In this document: piece after piece, positions 1-10,293 of the stretch | How positions within the stretch are numbered: the stretch's first letter is position 1 | How the letters are laid out: the number at the start of each line of letters is the position of its first letter | Assembly: GCA_009746045.1 (NCBI GenBank) | Contig: RPFO01000104.1 | Location: forward strand, 3,759,666-3,823,665 | Length of the DNA: 64,000 nucleotides | Direction: 5' to 3' | DNA from: Mesostigma viride | Lineage: Eukaryota > Streptophyta > Mesostigmatophyceae > Mesostigmatales > Mesostigmataceae | Made by a program: the position numbers and the translations under genes | Notes under the pieces: generated by a model | What the model was told of the DNA's origin: nothing | Databases searched by the model: none | Seen by the model: only the letters and a program-made list of their open reading frames with translations

Positions 1-54
<54 letters not shown>
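1..54. repeat. (CCCATG)n hexamer array at window edge
   Basis: About nine perfect copies of CCCATG run into the left edge, so the true length is unknown. The array lies just downstream of the stop codon of the minus-strand coiled-coil gene that ends at 59. It does not match a known telomere repeat. Confidence 0.9.
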
Positions 55-55
<1 letters not shown>

Positions 56-58
56 CAC

Positions 59-699
59 TCACTGGTTGGTGAACCGCAGCTGTGCGATGCTGGCGTCACG
101 CTCCGCAAGCTTGGCCTCCAGCTCTGACACGCTGACGAGGAAAAGGGCGAGAGCAAGGGGGGCAAAGGGCGAGAGAAAGGGGAGGATGAGCAGGAGGAAA
201 AGGGGAAGGGTGAAAGGAAAGGAGCAGGGGCAGGAAGAAAGGGAGCAGGGGCAGGAAGAAAGGGGGAGCCATAAAGAAGAGAAACGAGGCACAGATTATC
301 GGCGCCCTGAATGGATGAGATACTTATATAGGCTATCTCAGAGAAGCTAGTGCAGGAGCCCTCCCTCCTCGTTGTGTATAGGCACGGAGCGGAACGTGCC
401 GAGTAGAACGTATATACTTTTAGGTACAGTCATACTATTAGAATGCCTACGCCGTGATATACGCCCTCCCTCCTCGTTCTGTATAGTTTTAGTTACAGTC
501 AGACTATTAGAATGCCTACGCCGTGATATACGCCCTCACCGCCCCACGCATCTCCTGCGCTTGCCCTCGCTCTACCACGCTAGGTGCACGGGTAGGCCTG
601 TCTAATGGGCCCTCACCGCCCCACGCATCTCCTGCGCTTGCCCTCACTGGCCTCCAGCTTCTCCTGTAGTCGCGCCGCCTCCTGCGTGAGCGCGCGCAC
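59..699 (-). CDS. C-terminal exons of a coiled-coil protein (partial)
   Basis: Two minus-strand exons are supported: 648-699 and the terminal exon 59-123, which ends at a TGA. The upstream exon opens after a CAG acceptor, encodes VRALTQEAARLQEKLEA and leaves one base before a GTGAGG donor. The last exon opens with two bases after a CAG and continues LEAKLAERDASIAQLRFTNQ to the stop, so the phases match. The joined peptide is rich in Glu, Lys, Leu and Ala with heptad-like Leu spacing, as in the end of a coiled coil. The family is not recognised. Exons further upstream (above 700) were not identified; degraded copies of the 699 acceptor region lie at 798-821 and 898-925. Confidence 0.6.
425..645. 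repeat. Tandem duplications in the last intron of the coiled-coil gene
   Basis: A block of about 69 bp containing GAATGCCTACGCCGTGATAT occurs twice in tandem (about 425-467 and 494-536). A separate 37 bp block is identical at 532-568 and 609-645, and the second copy abuts the donor of the exon at 648-699. The intron therefore contains a perfect partial copy of its own donor side. Confidence 0.85.
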
Positions 700-1498
700 C
701 TGGGGCCGCGGGTTCACACGGTGCATGCATGCACGCACGCGCGTAGGGTGTACGCACGTGGGAGGGTGGGTGAGGAAGCAGGTGGCCAAGGGGAGGCTCC
801 TGCGTGCGCGCGCGCCTGAGTTATAATCCATCAGCATGGATGGTGTAAGCCGCGCATGCTTGCACAGAAAGGTGTGAGAGGGCAGGTGGGGTAAGGGAGA
901 CACCTGCGTGAGCACGCCCACCTGCACCATCCATGCGCCCACAGCATAGAATACTGGTAGGGCACTATTTTAACATCATGCGTGCATGAGCGCACACATG
1001 GTGTATAAACGTATGGACGTGTCTTATTTAAGAAACGCGCGCACACACTAACAGGGGTACCGCGAGCGCGCATGCATTCACCGGTCGGGTGGTTTGGCAT
1101 CTCGCCGGTTGGGTGGTTTCGCAAGGCAGCCCTGCAAGGGGCAGTTCAGGGGGCCCAGTTCAACGCCACCTTGACTGCTATGTTCCATGGGTGTAAGAAC
1201 AGCATGCAGTTACGGGGTACACATCCGTGCCGTACTCATGACTTGGTTTGGCACGCACAGCCAACACCCATGAGATGGTCAAGCTCACGAATCTCCTCGA
1301 CCAAATACTGCCAGCATTATGGAATGTACCCACATGGCCTGCATAGGTATGCAAAAGGATGCAGACTAAACAAGCGCATGCAGACTCCACATGCAGACTA
1401 AACATGAACGCAAAACATAGTGGAATATGAGTATGTCCCACCTGCGGTATGCCAAAAACAAAAGATCGAAACACATACAGTACAGCTTTTCGGGCTGC
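700..1498. other. Intronic or intergenic stretch with acceptor-like repeats
   Basis: No convincing coding exon was found here. Two degraded copies of the exon start at 678-701 are present (about 798-821 and 898-925), sharing the pattern CTGCGTGAGCRCGC. The rest has ordinary composition and no recognisable gene. Confidence 0.5.
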
Positions 1499-2311
1499 TT
1501 ATCCAACCGTTTCCAAAAGCAAGTGATGCCAAGGGTCCGGTGGGTACGCACCGGATGGCTTCCATTCGTTAGCAATGGACGCGAAGCTAGCCCTTACCCG
1601 TGCGTCCACCTCGCTTCGTACGCTCCCCTTGGTCGACAGTGACCGGTGGTAATTGCGTGACGGCCGCACACTATCGGGCTTGGTGGCATCGTTTCGGTCG
1701 TCATCGCTGCCGTCTCCCAGTTCAGGGTGTGCCCAATGTGGGCTGTCAGAGCCAGAATCGCTGTCAGTCAGCTCTCGAGGGTCTGGCTTCCGGACTACTT
1801 TCTTATCTTCCACGGGCGTTTGCCACGCGTTTGTATTGTTCTCTTTGTTTTCCGGGATCGTGCGGCAGGAGCGTTTGCCTCTGCCGTCATTGCTCGAGGC
1901 AAATCTATCAATGCCAGTGTCAGTCCCACCCTTTGTATCGCTGCTTCGGGGCGTACTCAGCAAATGTAGGGATTTCCTGGGAGCGTCCTTGGAGTTTACT
2001 GGAATGGTAGAGCGTTCAGAGTTACCATCAACTTCTGAGGCTGGCATCACGATTGCCCGGAATACCCGCTGCTTGGTGCTATGTTTGGGACAGTGATGCT
2101 TGCGATCAGCACCTGTGCCATTTGCCCCCCCCTTTGACTTGATTTCATCTTTGGCACCGTCGGAAGCTGACGCGGATGGCTCCTGTCCCACGAATACACG
2201 GTGGTGTGACCTTCCTGCATTTGCGTCTGCAGCGTGTCGTCTGTCCCTGTCCACTTTGGTGGAGGACATGGACGCCAAATATGTATGGTAATTACGACCT
2301 TGACGGCTCAC
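1499..2311 (-). CDS. Hypothetical disordered protein, 270 aa
   Basis: One uninterrupted minus-strand frame encodes 270 residues starting MSRQGRNYHTYLASMSST; a second Met at residue 15 is an alternative start. Residues 20 to 220 are strongly hydrophilic, rich in Ser, Asp, Lys, Arg and Asn with acidic runs such as ELTDSDSGSDS, which suggests intrinsic disorder. The C-terminus is different, rich in Trp and Pro (ANEWKPSGAYPPDPWHHLLL). No domain is recognised and no function is proposed. It is divergent from the NDUFA9 gene, with 670 bp between the two starts. Uninterrupted length and protein-like composition are the only support; it could also be the large exon of a longer gene. Confidence 0.5.
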   Translation of the reverse strand: MSRQGRNYHTYLASMSSTKVDRDRRHAADANAGRSHHRVFVGQEPSASASDGAKDEIKSKGGANGTGADRKHHCPKHSTKQRVFRAIVMPASEVDGNSERSTIPVNSKDAPRKSLHLLSTPRSSDTKGGTDTGIDRFASSNDGRGKRSCRTIPENKENNTNAWQTPVEDKKVVRKPDPRELTDSDSGSDSPHWAHPELGDGSDDDRNDATKPDSVRPSRNYHRSLSTKGSVRSEVDARVRASFASIANEWKPSGAYPPDPWHHLLLETVG

Positions 2312-2981
2312 TAAGCAGAAACATGACGACGACTAACCGCCATGTTGCGAGGCTAATTAGATTAGCCTGACAAGCGAGATATCCGTTCCTCACCAGGCCG
2401 TTGAACAGAAGGCATAACGCCATGTAGATATCTGCATTTCCCCTGGCATGCGGGTGCGTGCAAGAACAACGTTACGACCTATTACACGCCTCGCTTCATA
2501 ACGCACCAATTCAAATTAATTTCGGGTAAGACAGAAGAGTAACGGACAACGTCCTTTTCGGTCTTTGGACTTCCTCTTTCCTGCCACCCAAATTGATTAC
2601 CGAATCCTGGCACAGTTACAGGCGCCAGAACAAGACAACCGCATCTGTACCTGGAGCCCTGTCAGGGTCGCACGACCAGCGAAGTGACGATGATGGACCC
2701 ATCGCCCATGCATGAAGACGGACGATCGAACACTGCACGCTTCTGTTGGGGTTTAAGGGAAGCTCGAGGACAGGGCAGCGCGGAGGGAGAAGAAAGCAAG
2801 GCACGCTTTCTATCCCCTTGCGTCAGTTTGCTTTTCTGAGGCTCAGTTGAAAGCATACATTATTTGTGCTCGGGTTATGGTTACCTTTTCCTGACAAAGG
2901 ACTTGATGGATAGTTGAGGTCGACTCTCGTGGACTTGCGATTGACCTCACAAATTTTGACCGCATAGAGCTTTGTGACAAA
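2312..2981. promoter_or_regulatory. Divergent intergenic region, probable shared promoter
   Basis: This 670 bp stretch separates the start of the minus-strand 270-aa protein from the start of the plus-strand complex I subunit. No clear TATA box or other core motif was found, so the promoter role rests only on the head-to-head arrangement. Confidence 0.4.
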
Positions 2982-4190
2982 ATGGCTGCAGTGGTATTCC
3001 GGCATCTCCCGGCTATTTCCGCGGCCGCTAGGCAGCATGTGCTGTTCGCTGGACAAAGGGAGGCCGCTATGTCATTGGCGGCAAACTTGTCTCATGATGG
3101 TGGCTGGGGCAACAACGGTTCGGGCAGGTCCATGACGACCATCGCTGTGAAAGGAGTCACCGGCGTCCATGCGGGAACCGGTGGACGCTCCTCTGTCAGC
3201 GGCATTGTCGCCACCGTGTTTGGCGCTACGGGATTTTTGGGGCGGTACGTAGTAAACGAGCTCGCCCGGCGTGGCTCTCAAATCGTGGTCCCCTACCGCG
3301 GCGATGAGGACCACGTCCGGCCGCTGAAGCTCGCCGGTGATCTCGGCCAGATCGTCCCGCTGCGCTTCAACCTGTCCGACCAGGACTCCATCCGTGACGT
3401 CATCGCCGGCTCCAACGTCGTCATCAACCTCATCGGGCGGTCCACGGAGACCTACTACACGAGCTTCGAGGACGCCAACGTGAAGGCGGCGGCCGTGATT
3501 GCGGCGCTCTGCAAGGAGAACGGCGGCGTGGACCGGCTCATCCACTTCTCCTGCCTGGGCGCCTCCGAGACCGCCCCCTCGCGCTACCTCCGTTCCAAGG
3601 CCGAGGGAGACGCCTGGGTGCGCGAGGTCTTCCCCCGTGCGACCATCCTGAAGCCGGCCCCCGTGTACGGCCCAGAGGACCGTTTCCTGATCCCGATCGC
3701 CAAGATGTGCCGCGAGTGGATGTCTGTCCCCATTATCGACGGCGGCCAGCAGAAAGTGGCACCTGTCCACGTGAACGATGTCGCCTCGGCGGTGACAGGT
3801 GTCCTCCGGTCCACCGAGACGATCGGCCAGGAGTACCAGCTCGCCGGCCCCGACGTCCTTACCTACAAGGAGGTGGTTGACTTGGTCTTTGACGAGGTGC
3901 GTGAGTACCGCAACTACACGCAGCTCCCCTCGGCACTCGCCAAGCTGGCAGCGACACCTCATCAGATCCTCACCAAGGTCTTCCCGCTCCCCTTGCCCCA
4001 GAACCCGCACATGTCCAAGGACTTTATTGACGGGCTCGCGGCCGACCTGGTCCAGGCGCCAGGGTCCCACGGGTTCGACGAGCTGGGCATCCTCCCCCGC
4101 AAGATGGAGGGTATTAATATCCAGTTCCTGCGCGCGTTCCGCAAGGGGGGGCCCTTCATGGGCACCACCTACATCGACGAGAACTTGTGA
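2982..4190 (+). CDS. NDUFA9: Mitochondrial complex I 39 kDa subunit (NDUFA9-like)
   Basis: An intronless frame of 402 residues encodes the NDUFA9 family, a short-chain dehydrogenase-like accessory subunit of NADH:ubiquinone oxidoreductase in the inner mitochondrial membrane. The N-terminus (MAAVVFRHLPAISAAARQHV) has Arg and hydrophobic residues with no acids, as expected of a mitochondrial presequence. The Rossmann fingerprint FGATGFLGRYV follows with G81, G84 and G87, consistent with the NADPH-binding fold of the family. Further family-like segments are VVINLIGR, the HFSCLGA block and the KPAPVYGPEDRF block. Length is normal for the family. The start has good context (AAAATGG). Third positions are strongly G/C, unlike the flanking DNA. 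It is the only clearly intronless conserved gene in the window. Confidence 0.95.
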   Translation: MAAVVFRHLPAISAAARQHVLFAGQREAAMSLAANLSHDGGWGNNGSGRSMTTIAVKGVTGVHAGTGGRSSVSGIVATVFGATGFLGRYVVNELARRGSQIVVPYRGDEDHVRPLKLAGDLGQIVPLRFNLSDQDSIRDVIAGSNVVINLIGRSTETYYTSFEDANVKAAAVIAALCKENGGVDRLIHFSCLGASETAPSRYLRSKAEGDAWVREVFPRATILKPAPVYGPEDRFLIPIAKMCREWMSVPIIDGGQQKVAPVHVNDVASAVTGVLRSTETIGQEYQLAGPDVLTYKEVVDLVFDEVREYRNYTQLPSALAKLAATPHQILTKVFPLPLPQNPHMSKDFIDGLAADLVQAPGSHGFDELGILPRKMEGINIQFLRAFRKGGPFMGTTYIDENL

Positions 4191-5690
4191 GCCGCCTTCC
4201 TGCTAGTAATAGCCGCGGGGCAAGAGCCCGTGATCCGCTGCTCTATGCATAACCGTGTGGCTGGTAGCTGTGAACTATGCTCTAGCCGCGGGGCAAGAAC
4301 TTACGAAGGCCCCGGCTGCTGGTAGCGGTGAGCCATTGTGGGTTTCATAGCCGTGGCGAGAGTGCGTCTGAGCCGTCAGCCGTGGTGCTATTATTAGCCA
4401 TGGTGCGACGGCGTTCTGATGGCCATCGTGATTGTGAACGAGGCGATGCCGTGGTGCTGTCGACTGTCGTGGTGAGCCCAGTGGCTGAGGTGGTGGCGGA
4501 CCGTGGCGGTGACCTTTAATGCACGGTGTTATGGTCAACATGGTGCTATGGTCACATAGGAAGGTACCCCACGGGACTTCTACAGTGAACAGTGCGCCTA
4601 CCATAGTGAAGGCGCAGCTCTATGACGATGGAGACCTGCTGCTGTTGGCACGGCGTGAATGATGATGGAGAGCCGCTTGCAACTGTGACTGGGAGGTGGG
4701 CTGACTTTATTGGTCAGCTCGCACCCAGGCTATGCGTTGGGAGGCGGGGCACCAGACATCATGGTGTAAAACGCAAGTTTTTTGCATTGGGCTTAGCTTA
4801 TGTGAGCCGCCTTTCAAGCCCTGATTCAGGTGGAGAGATAGTCAGCGGGCTTAACCCGTGCAGGCCGTGAGCTTGTGCCAAGGCTGTTCCAATTTATAGG
4901 GCCAGCATGCGTGCCGGCTTGTCCTGTTGACGGGCAGAGGCTTTTACCGGGGAGGATGCTTTTTGGCGGAGGGGCGCATGGATTCGGGGCAAGAAGTTAG
5001 ACACAGGACTGGCAGGCGGCTGCATGCTGAGGGCACTTGCTGCGCAGATGTGGTGGTGGACTACCATTACAAGGTTCAGTACATACGGCACGATATATTG
5101 GAATCTTCTTCTCTACCACCATGATGTTTCCAGTTACCCTGGATATGTAGAAGCAGTTGTCACTTATCGCGAATGACTAGGTTGCAACATTAACCTTCCA
5201 TCGACGGCAGTGGATGTGCTACTGTAGCCATGTGCATGCGAGAGCAACTTGGCTCTCTGTAAATGTGGTCCAAGACTCATTCTTGTTGTAATGGATATAA
5301 CTTATTTTCATGAGCCTTTCATGCAAGTTTCTTGCTTCCAGTTTACAATTATGTGAGACAACTGTATACATGCAACTCGTTGAAGTTCTTATGTCTATAG
5401 TAGTATAGTTGTCTCACTTTCAAAGGGACTATATCAAAGAGACAACCAGTGTATGCCTGCACCGCTACTCTCCGACTACACCTTGCGTGTAATTGCCTAT
5501 GACTTCTGCTGGGCATGGCCGGGGTAGTCAAACATAGAGACAAATATATACATATGCATCTATGAGACAACTATTCATGGACGCATGGCGATCCAACGCG
5601 CGCCGTGGAAGGACTGCGGTAGTTGTCTGAGAGGAAAGATGTGACCCACATATTCTGATCCCACATATTCTGATCCCACATATGTATATA
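4191..5690. other. Gene-poor stretch downstream of NDUFA9
   Basis: No coding sequence is supported. A partial tandem repeat (TAGCCGCGGGGCAAGA at about 4210 and 4284) lies in the probable 3' UTR. A dispersed motif, ATCAAAGAGACAACC near 5428, recurs near 24797 and 41857. GAGACAACTATTCATGGAC near 5563 recurs near 47966, in both cases upstream of an ORF1 element. Confidence 0.5.
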
Positions 5691-5699
5691 TCCATCCTA

Positions 5700-7640
5700 C
5701 GAGCCACGAGCCACGAGGTAGCCATGGCTGACGGCGGAGCTCATAACTTTCACGTTTGAGCCCCAAATTCAGCTGTGAATATCACTATCGCTTCGTCTTT
5801 CTAAGACGCACATGCTGATATAATTTTCCGAATCTAACACGCAATATATGACGAGCAAACGTCCTTTGACGCAACGCAGTTTGGCGGATGCGCTCGCCCA
5901 TGAAAATGCGGCAGCTGCGGCTGCAGCTTCGCCATCAGGTCCGGTAGACAGCGGTGACACTAGTCGTGCACTGGTGGCCACCCAGCAACCTCCCGGGCTT
6001 AATGCCTCGCCATCGGCATCGCCTGACCCGAAACGCACCCGCCCAGCCGACAAAACAGGATGGTCCCGCCCCTCGGAACCGCGCTTTCGGCCCCACCCTT
6101 TCAAGGTCGATGATCACGACTGGAACAACCTGTCTCCTTACGATGCTATGGACTGCATCTTCTACGGGGACTACGCCTCGCTTTACGACCTGTGCCTCCA
6201 TCTTTACGACCAAGGTCGCCTCATCGGCAGCAACGGCAGCCGCTGGCAAACCCACGGCGCCCTGCTTGGCTGCCCCCGCCCCCAGCTCCAGCACACCATC
6301 CTCAACTCCCTTCTCGAGCGCTCTGACGACGAGATCTGGGCTCCATCCATCTCCGCCCCCACCCTCCGTTCCATCCTCACGGAAGCCTTTCAGCAGCACG
6401 TGACCCCCCTTGCTGCTGACGTCGCAGCAATGGGTGGCACGCTGGCTGCTGAACTTCCTCACATTTCCGCCGCTGCCGCCTCCACCTCCACTGCCATTTC
6501 CGCCTCCACTGCCGACATCAAAGCCCAGCTCCTCGACCTCGACCAACGCCTTCAAGCCACCGCCAACGCCCTTGAGAGCTTGCATGACACCGCCGGCCTC
6601 ACCGCCCAGGCGGTGAAGGACATCGCCGCCCAGCCGGCGTCTGCTGGCCCGGCCGGCGATGCTCCCTCCACCTGGGCGGACTTGCTTAAGCAGCACACCA
6701 CCTCCACCACCTCCACCATCTCGGCACAACTCAAGCAACAAGCCCTCGACCTTCGCGAGGAAACCGACATCGCCCGGCGCAGCCACAATGTCATCGTCAA
6801 GCACTTCGACCAGCCGGCAGGTGAGACCTCCACGACCCTTCTTGAGGCATTTAAGCGCGACATTCTTGCCCCCATGCTACTCACTGGTGAGCTGGACATG
6901 TCGGCTGTCCGCCTCCCCCGCGCGCGGGGGAAGGCTGGCCCGGCACCCGTGCTCCTCACCTTTAAGTACATGGCGGACAAGCTGTCGTTCCTTAAATGCC
7001 GCAAGAAGCTCTCGAGGACTCGCTTCACGCTGGACGACGACTTGACCCTGGCCCAGCAACAGCGGCGACGCGAGCTATGGCCGGCCTACCTTCAGCTCCG
7101 GCACAGCGCAGGGGGGAAGCCGGTATACTGGAGGGGGGCGGTCATCCACGTTGACCACAAGCCCTGGCAGCCCCCTCCTGCCACCCCAGACTAGGGAATT
7201 CATACCAGTAGTGTAGATTAGTCAGGCTTAGCCTAGCATGTGGCCCACGCGCATGTGCGCCCATAATGGCCCCCATGGATGTTGTCTACAGGATTTAGCC
7301 AAGCCCTGCCTATAACGGGACCCCCATGGATGTTGCATTAAGAATTTCGCCATGCTATGCCATGCAGAGAGATGCTCTCTGTAGAGAAGCCATGTCCTAG
7401 CTCTTGTATAGCCATGATGATCTTCCCCACCTATGACAGGCTCCCCTTCGCTGGGTGTTGCCTGAAACTCTGGGTGGTGCAGGTGCCCTAGTGCACCTAG
7501 AGCAAGTGTTGTTTACATTCCCACCCTTGCAGGAAGTAGCTTAGAATGTATGATAGGCCATATGCCCCTTCTCTGGGCTATGTGCTACATATACTCCCAA
7601 CGGAGTTATGTTACAATTCAATTCAATTCAATTCAATATG
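5700..7640 (+). mobile_element. ORF1-only LINE-like retroelement, intact copy
   Basis: The element comprises a short 5' leader (GAGCCACGAGGTAGCC onward), one long ORF at 5848-7194, a 3' UTR of about 400 bp with a conserved block (AGCAAGTGTTGTTTACATTC) and a 3' end reading CTCCCAACGGAG followed by a short AATTC repeat tail. A second full-length copy begins near 48067, and truncated 3' ends of the same family lie near 26840-27240 and 29040-29265. No reverse transcriptase is present between ORF1 and the tail in either long copy, so this is a half-LINE, non-autonomous architecture. The 5' boundary is approximate, set by where the two copies begin to match. Confidence 0.75.
5848..7194 (+). CDS. 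LINE ORF1-like RNA-binding protein, 448 aa
   Basis: The uninterrupted 448-aa frame has the layout of L1-type ORF1 proteins: a low-complexity Ala/Ser/Pro N-terminus (1-75), a helical Ala/Leu-rich region likely to form a coiled coil (about 175-265), then an RRM-like segment starting NVIVKHFDQPAGE near residue 316 and running through RLPRARGKAGPAPVLLTFK, and an Arg-rich block TLAQQQRRRELWPAYLQLR. The C-terminus GKPVYWRGAVIHVDHKPW is shared with the second copy. By analogy with that family it would coat element RNA and assist reverse transcription supplied in trans. No inactivating change is visible. An alternative is a domesticated host gene, but the duplicated leader and 3' tail favour a mobile element. 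Confidence 0.8.
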   Translation: MTSKRPLTQRSLADALAHENAAAAAAASPSGPVDSGDTSRALVATQQPPGLNASPSASPDPKRTRPADKTGWSRPSEPRFRPHPFKVDDHDWNNLSPYDAMDCIFYGDYASLYDLCLHLYDQGRLIGSNGSRWQTHGALLGCPRPQLQHTILNSLLERSDDEIWAPSISAPTLRSILTEAFQQHVTPLAADVAAMGGTLAAELPHISAAAASTSTAISASTADIKAQLLDLDQRLQATANALESLHDTAGLTAQAVKDIAAQPASAGPAGDAPSTWADLLKQHTTSTTSTISAQLKQQALDLREETDIARRSHNVIVKHFDQPAGETSTTLLEAFKRDILAPMLLTGELDMSAVRLPRARGKAGPAPVLLTFKYMADKLSFLKCRKKLSRTRFTLDDDLTLAQQQRRRELWPAYLQLRHSAGGKPVYWRGAVIHVDHKPWQPPPATPD

Positions 7641-8006
7641 TATATAACTGCACGAAAACACTATCCCTGGATGCATGCTCGATCGGCGGTCAAAAGTTGT
7701 GCAAGGACTACTCTCTACTCGTCTGCGCTAAAGTCGATCAAAATGAGGTGCGATCAGATCGACTGCATGCAGAAGCTGAGTGGCTAGCTGTCTTTGCCAG
7801 GAGACCTGAATATGCATATGGAGATAGACCGGAGGACAACGAATTAAAACAAAGCGCACTACATAGCTGGGCTCCATCCAGCAAGGGAATATGTGCTACA
7901 TGATCTCCCAACACTTCATGTTATAATTTAATTTATGTTCTGATTTATTATTAATTTATATATATAAAAAAAAAAATAGCTGGGCGCTGCGTGCGATCGA
8001 GACATC
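7641..8006 (+). mobile_element. Truncated LINE 3' end with AT-rich tail
   Basis: The stretch ends in ATATGTGCTACATGATCTCCC, then a degraded hairpin and CATGTTATAATTTAATTTAT. This matches the tail of the family whose reverse transcriptase remnant lies at 43990-45420. The part upstream of about 7890 has no recognisable coding content. Confidence 0.55.
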
Positions 8007-8625
8007 GTGCATGCCACTAGCTGGAAGATGAAGTCTAGTCTGAACAATGATCTGCGCATGCATGCACCATTAAGCAGCAACGCCTGCACCATTAAGCAGC
8101 GACGCCTGCAGCTAGTAGGGCACCTAGCTCGCACCAACCAGGTAGACACCTCACGTGGCCCCCCCGCAGGACTGCGACCAGCTCAGCCTGGCCGGCACCT
8201 CCTGACGTGGGCCGGGCCCAGTGATGTTAGACGCCGCAAGGCCCGCACCTTCAAAGAACAGCTAGTAGAGGACATGGGGGGCCTAGGCCTCTCCGTGATT
8301 TGGAAGAAGATGATGGACAAGGCCAAGTGGGCCCAGGTCATAGAGGACAACGAGCCCCCCCCCTACAGGGGAAGCGCCCGGGTGTGCAAACCCGTGGGAG
8401 GCATGCACGCCAGACAGCTCCCCTAGGGCAGCGTGAGGCCGTCTAGATAGATGTTGTAGTTAGAATGCTGTTAGATAGATGTCGTAGGTAGCTAATGTAG
8501 ATAGATTAGACCGGTAGGACTGTTTGCACCCATCCATCCATCCATCGGGGTTAATGCTCCGTGACTCCCCAACGGGAGCACGAGTCTAATTAATTAATTA
8601 ATTAATGCATGCATGGGCAGGAATA
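8007..8625 (+). mobile_element. LINE 3' fragment: end of RT protein, 3' UTR and tail
   Basis: A 140-residue open frame at 8007-8426 contains RRLQLVGHLARTNQVDTS, PGRHLLTWAGP and GLSVIWKKMMDKAKWAQVIE, the typical end of a non-LTR reverse transcriptase polyprotein, and is 5'-truncated. After the stop comes a short 3' UTR, four CATC units, the palindromic CTCCCCAACGGGAG and a TAAT repeat tail ending near 8606. The same C-terminal peptide occurs on the minus strand near 10445-10490 and 52225-52260, and the tail recurs at 48003-48065. Confidence 0.8.
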
Positions 8626-8639
8626 GTTGTATGGTACTT

Positions 8640-10293
8640 GGGTGGGCGGGCGGGCGGCGGGCGGGCGGGCGGCGGGCGGGCGGCGGGCGGGCGGGCGGGC
8701 GGGCGGGCGGGCGGGCGGCGGGCGGCGGGCGGGCGGGCGGGCGGGCGGGCGGGCGGGCGGGCGGGCGGGCGGCGCGGGCGGGCGGGCGGCGGGCGGGCGG
8801 GCGGGCGGCGGGCAAGCGGGCAGGCGGGCGGGCGGGCGGCGGGCGGGCGGCGGGCGGGCGGGCGGGCGGGCGGGCGGGCGGGCGGGCGCGGGCGGCGGGC
8901 GGGCGGCGGGCCAGGGGGGGGGGGGGGGGGGGAGGGAGGGAGGGAGGAGGGGGAGGGAGGGAGGGAGGGAGGGAGGGAGGGAGGGAGGGAGGGAGGGAGG
9001 GAGGAGGGAGGGAGGGAGGGAGGGAGGGAGGGAGGGAGGGAGGGAGGGAGGGAGGGAGGGAGGGAGGGAGGGAGGGAGGGAGGGAGGGAGGGAGGGAGGG
9101 AGGGAGGGAGGGAGGGAGGAGGGAGGGAGGGAGGGAGGAGGAGGGAGGAGGGAGGGAGGGAGGGAGGGAGGGAGGGAGGAGGGAGGGAGGAGGGAGGGAG
9201 GGAGGAGGGAGGGAGGGAGGGAGGGAGGGAGGGAGGGAGGGAGGGAGGGAGGGAGGAGGGAGGGAGGAGGGAGGGAGGGAGGAGGGAGGGAGGGAGGGAG
9301 GGAGGAGGGAGGAGGGAGGGAGGGAGGGAGGAGGGAGGGAGGGAGGGAGGAGGGAGGGAGGGAGGAGGGAGGAGGGAGGGAGGGAGGGAGGGAGGGAGGG
9401 AGGAGGAGGAGGGAGGGAGGGAGGGAGGGAGGAGGGAGGGAGGGAGGGAGGGAGGAGGAGGGAGGGAGGAGGGAGGGAGGGAGGGAGGAGGGAGGGAGGG
9501 AGGAGGGAGGGAGGGAGGAGGGAGGGAGGGAGGAGGGAGGGAGGGAGGGAGGGAGGGAGGGAGGGAGGGAGGGAGGGAGGGAGGAGGGAGGGAGGGAGGA
9601 GGGAGGGAGGGAGGGAGGAGGGAGGGAGGGAGGGAGGGAGGAGGGAGGGAGGGAGGGAGGGAGGGAGGGAGGGAGGAGGGAGGGAGGGAGGGAGGAGGAG
9701 GGAGGGAGGAGGGAGGGAGGGAGGGAGGGAGGAGGGAGGGAGAGGAGGGAGGAGGAGGGAGGAGGGAGGGAGGGAGGGAGGGAGGGAGGGAGGGAGGAGG
9801 GAGGAGGGAGGGAGGGAGGGAGGGAGGAGGGAGGGAGGGAGGGAGGGAGGGAGGGAGGGAGGGAGGGAGGGAGGGAGGGAGGGAGGGAGGGAGGGAGGGA
9901 GGGAGGGAGGGAGGGAGGGAGGGAGGGATGAATGGATGGATGGATGGATGGATGGATGGATGGATGGATGGATGGATGGATGGATGGATGGATGGATGGA
10001 TGGATGGATGGATGGATGGATGGATGGATGGATGGATGGATGGATGGATGGATGGATGGATGGATGGATGGATGGATGGATGGATGGATGGATGGATGGA
10101 TGGATGGATGGATGGATGGATGGATGGATGGATGGATGGATGGATGGATGGATGGATGGATGGATGGATGGATGGATGGATGGATGGATGGATGGATGGA
10201 CGGACGGATGGATGGATGGATGGATGGATGGATGGATGGATGGATGGATGGATGGATGGATGGATGGATGGATGGATGGATGGATGGATGGAT
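8640..10293. repeat. Composite tetranucleotide array GGGC, GGGA, GGAT
   Basis: Three adjoining arrays share one strand bias: GGGC units with GGC interruptions (8640-8911), a poly-G run (about 8914-8932), GGGA units with frequent GGA interruptions (8932-9927), and nearly pure GGAT (9928-10293) with two GGAC units near 10200. The long frames reading [10 protein letters not shown] or GREGGREG here are artefacts of the repeat. The array is flanked by a plus-strand LINE tail on the left and a minus-strand LINE 3' end on the right. The G-rich strand should be able to form quadruplexes. Confidence 0.98.

Noticed and set aside
3072-4070. 332-residue minus-strand frame opposite NDUFA9
   Set aside because: Shadow of the conserved, strongly codon-biased plus-strand gene.
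5935-6804. 289-residue minus-strand frame opposite ORF1
   Set aside because: Gly-rich antisense shadow of the GC-biased ORF1 coding strand.
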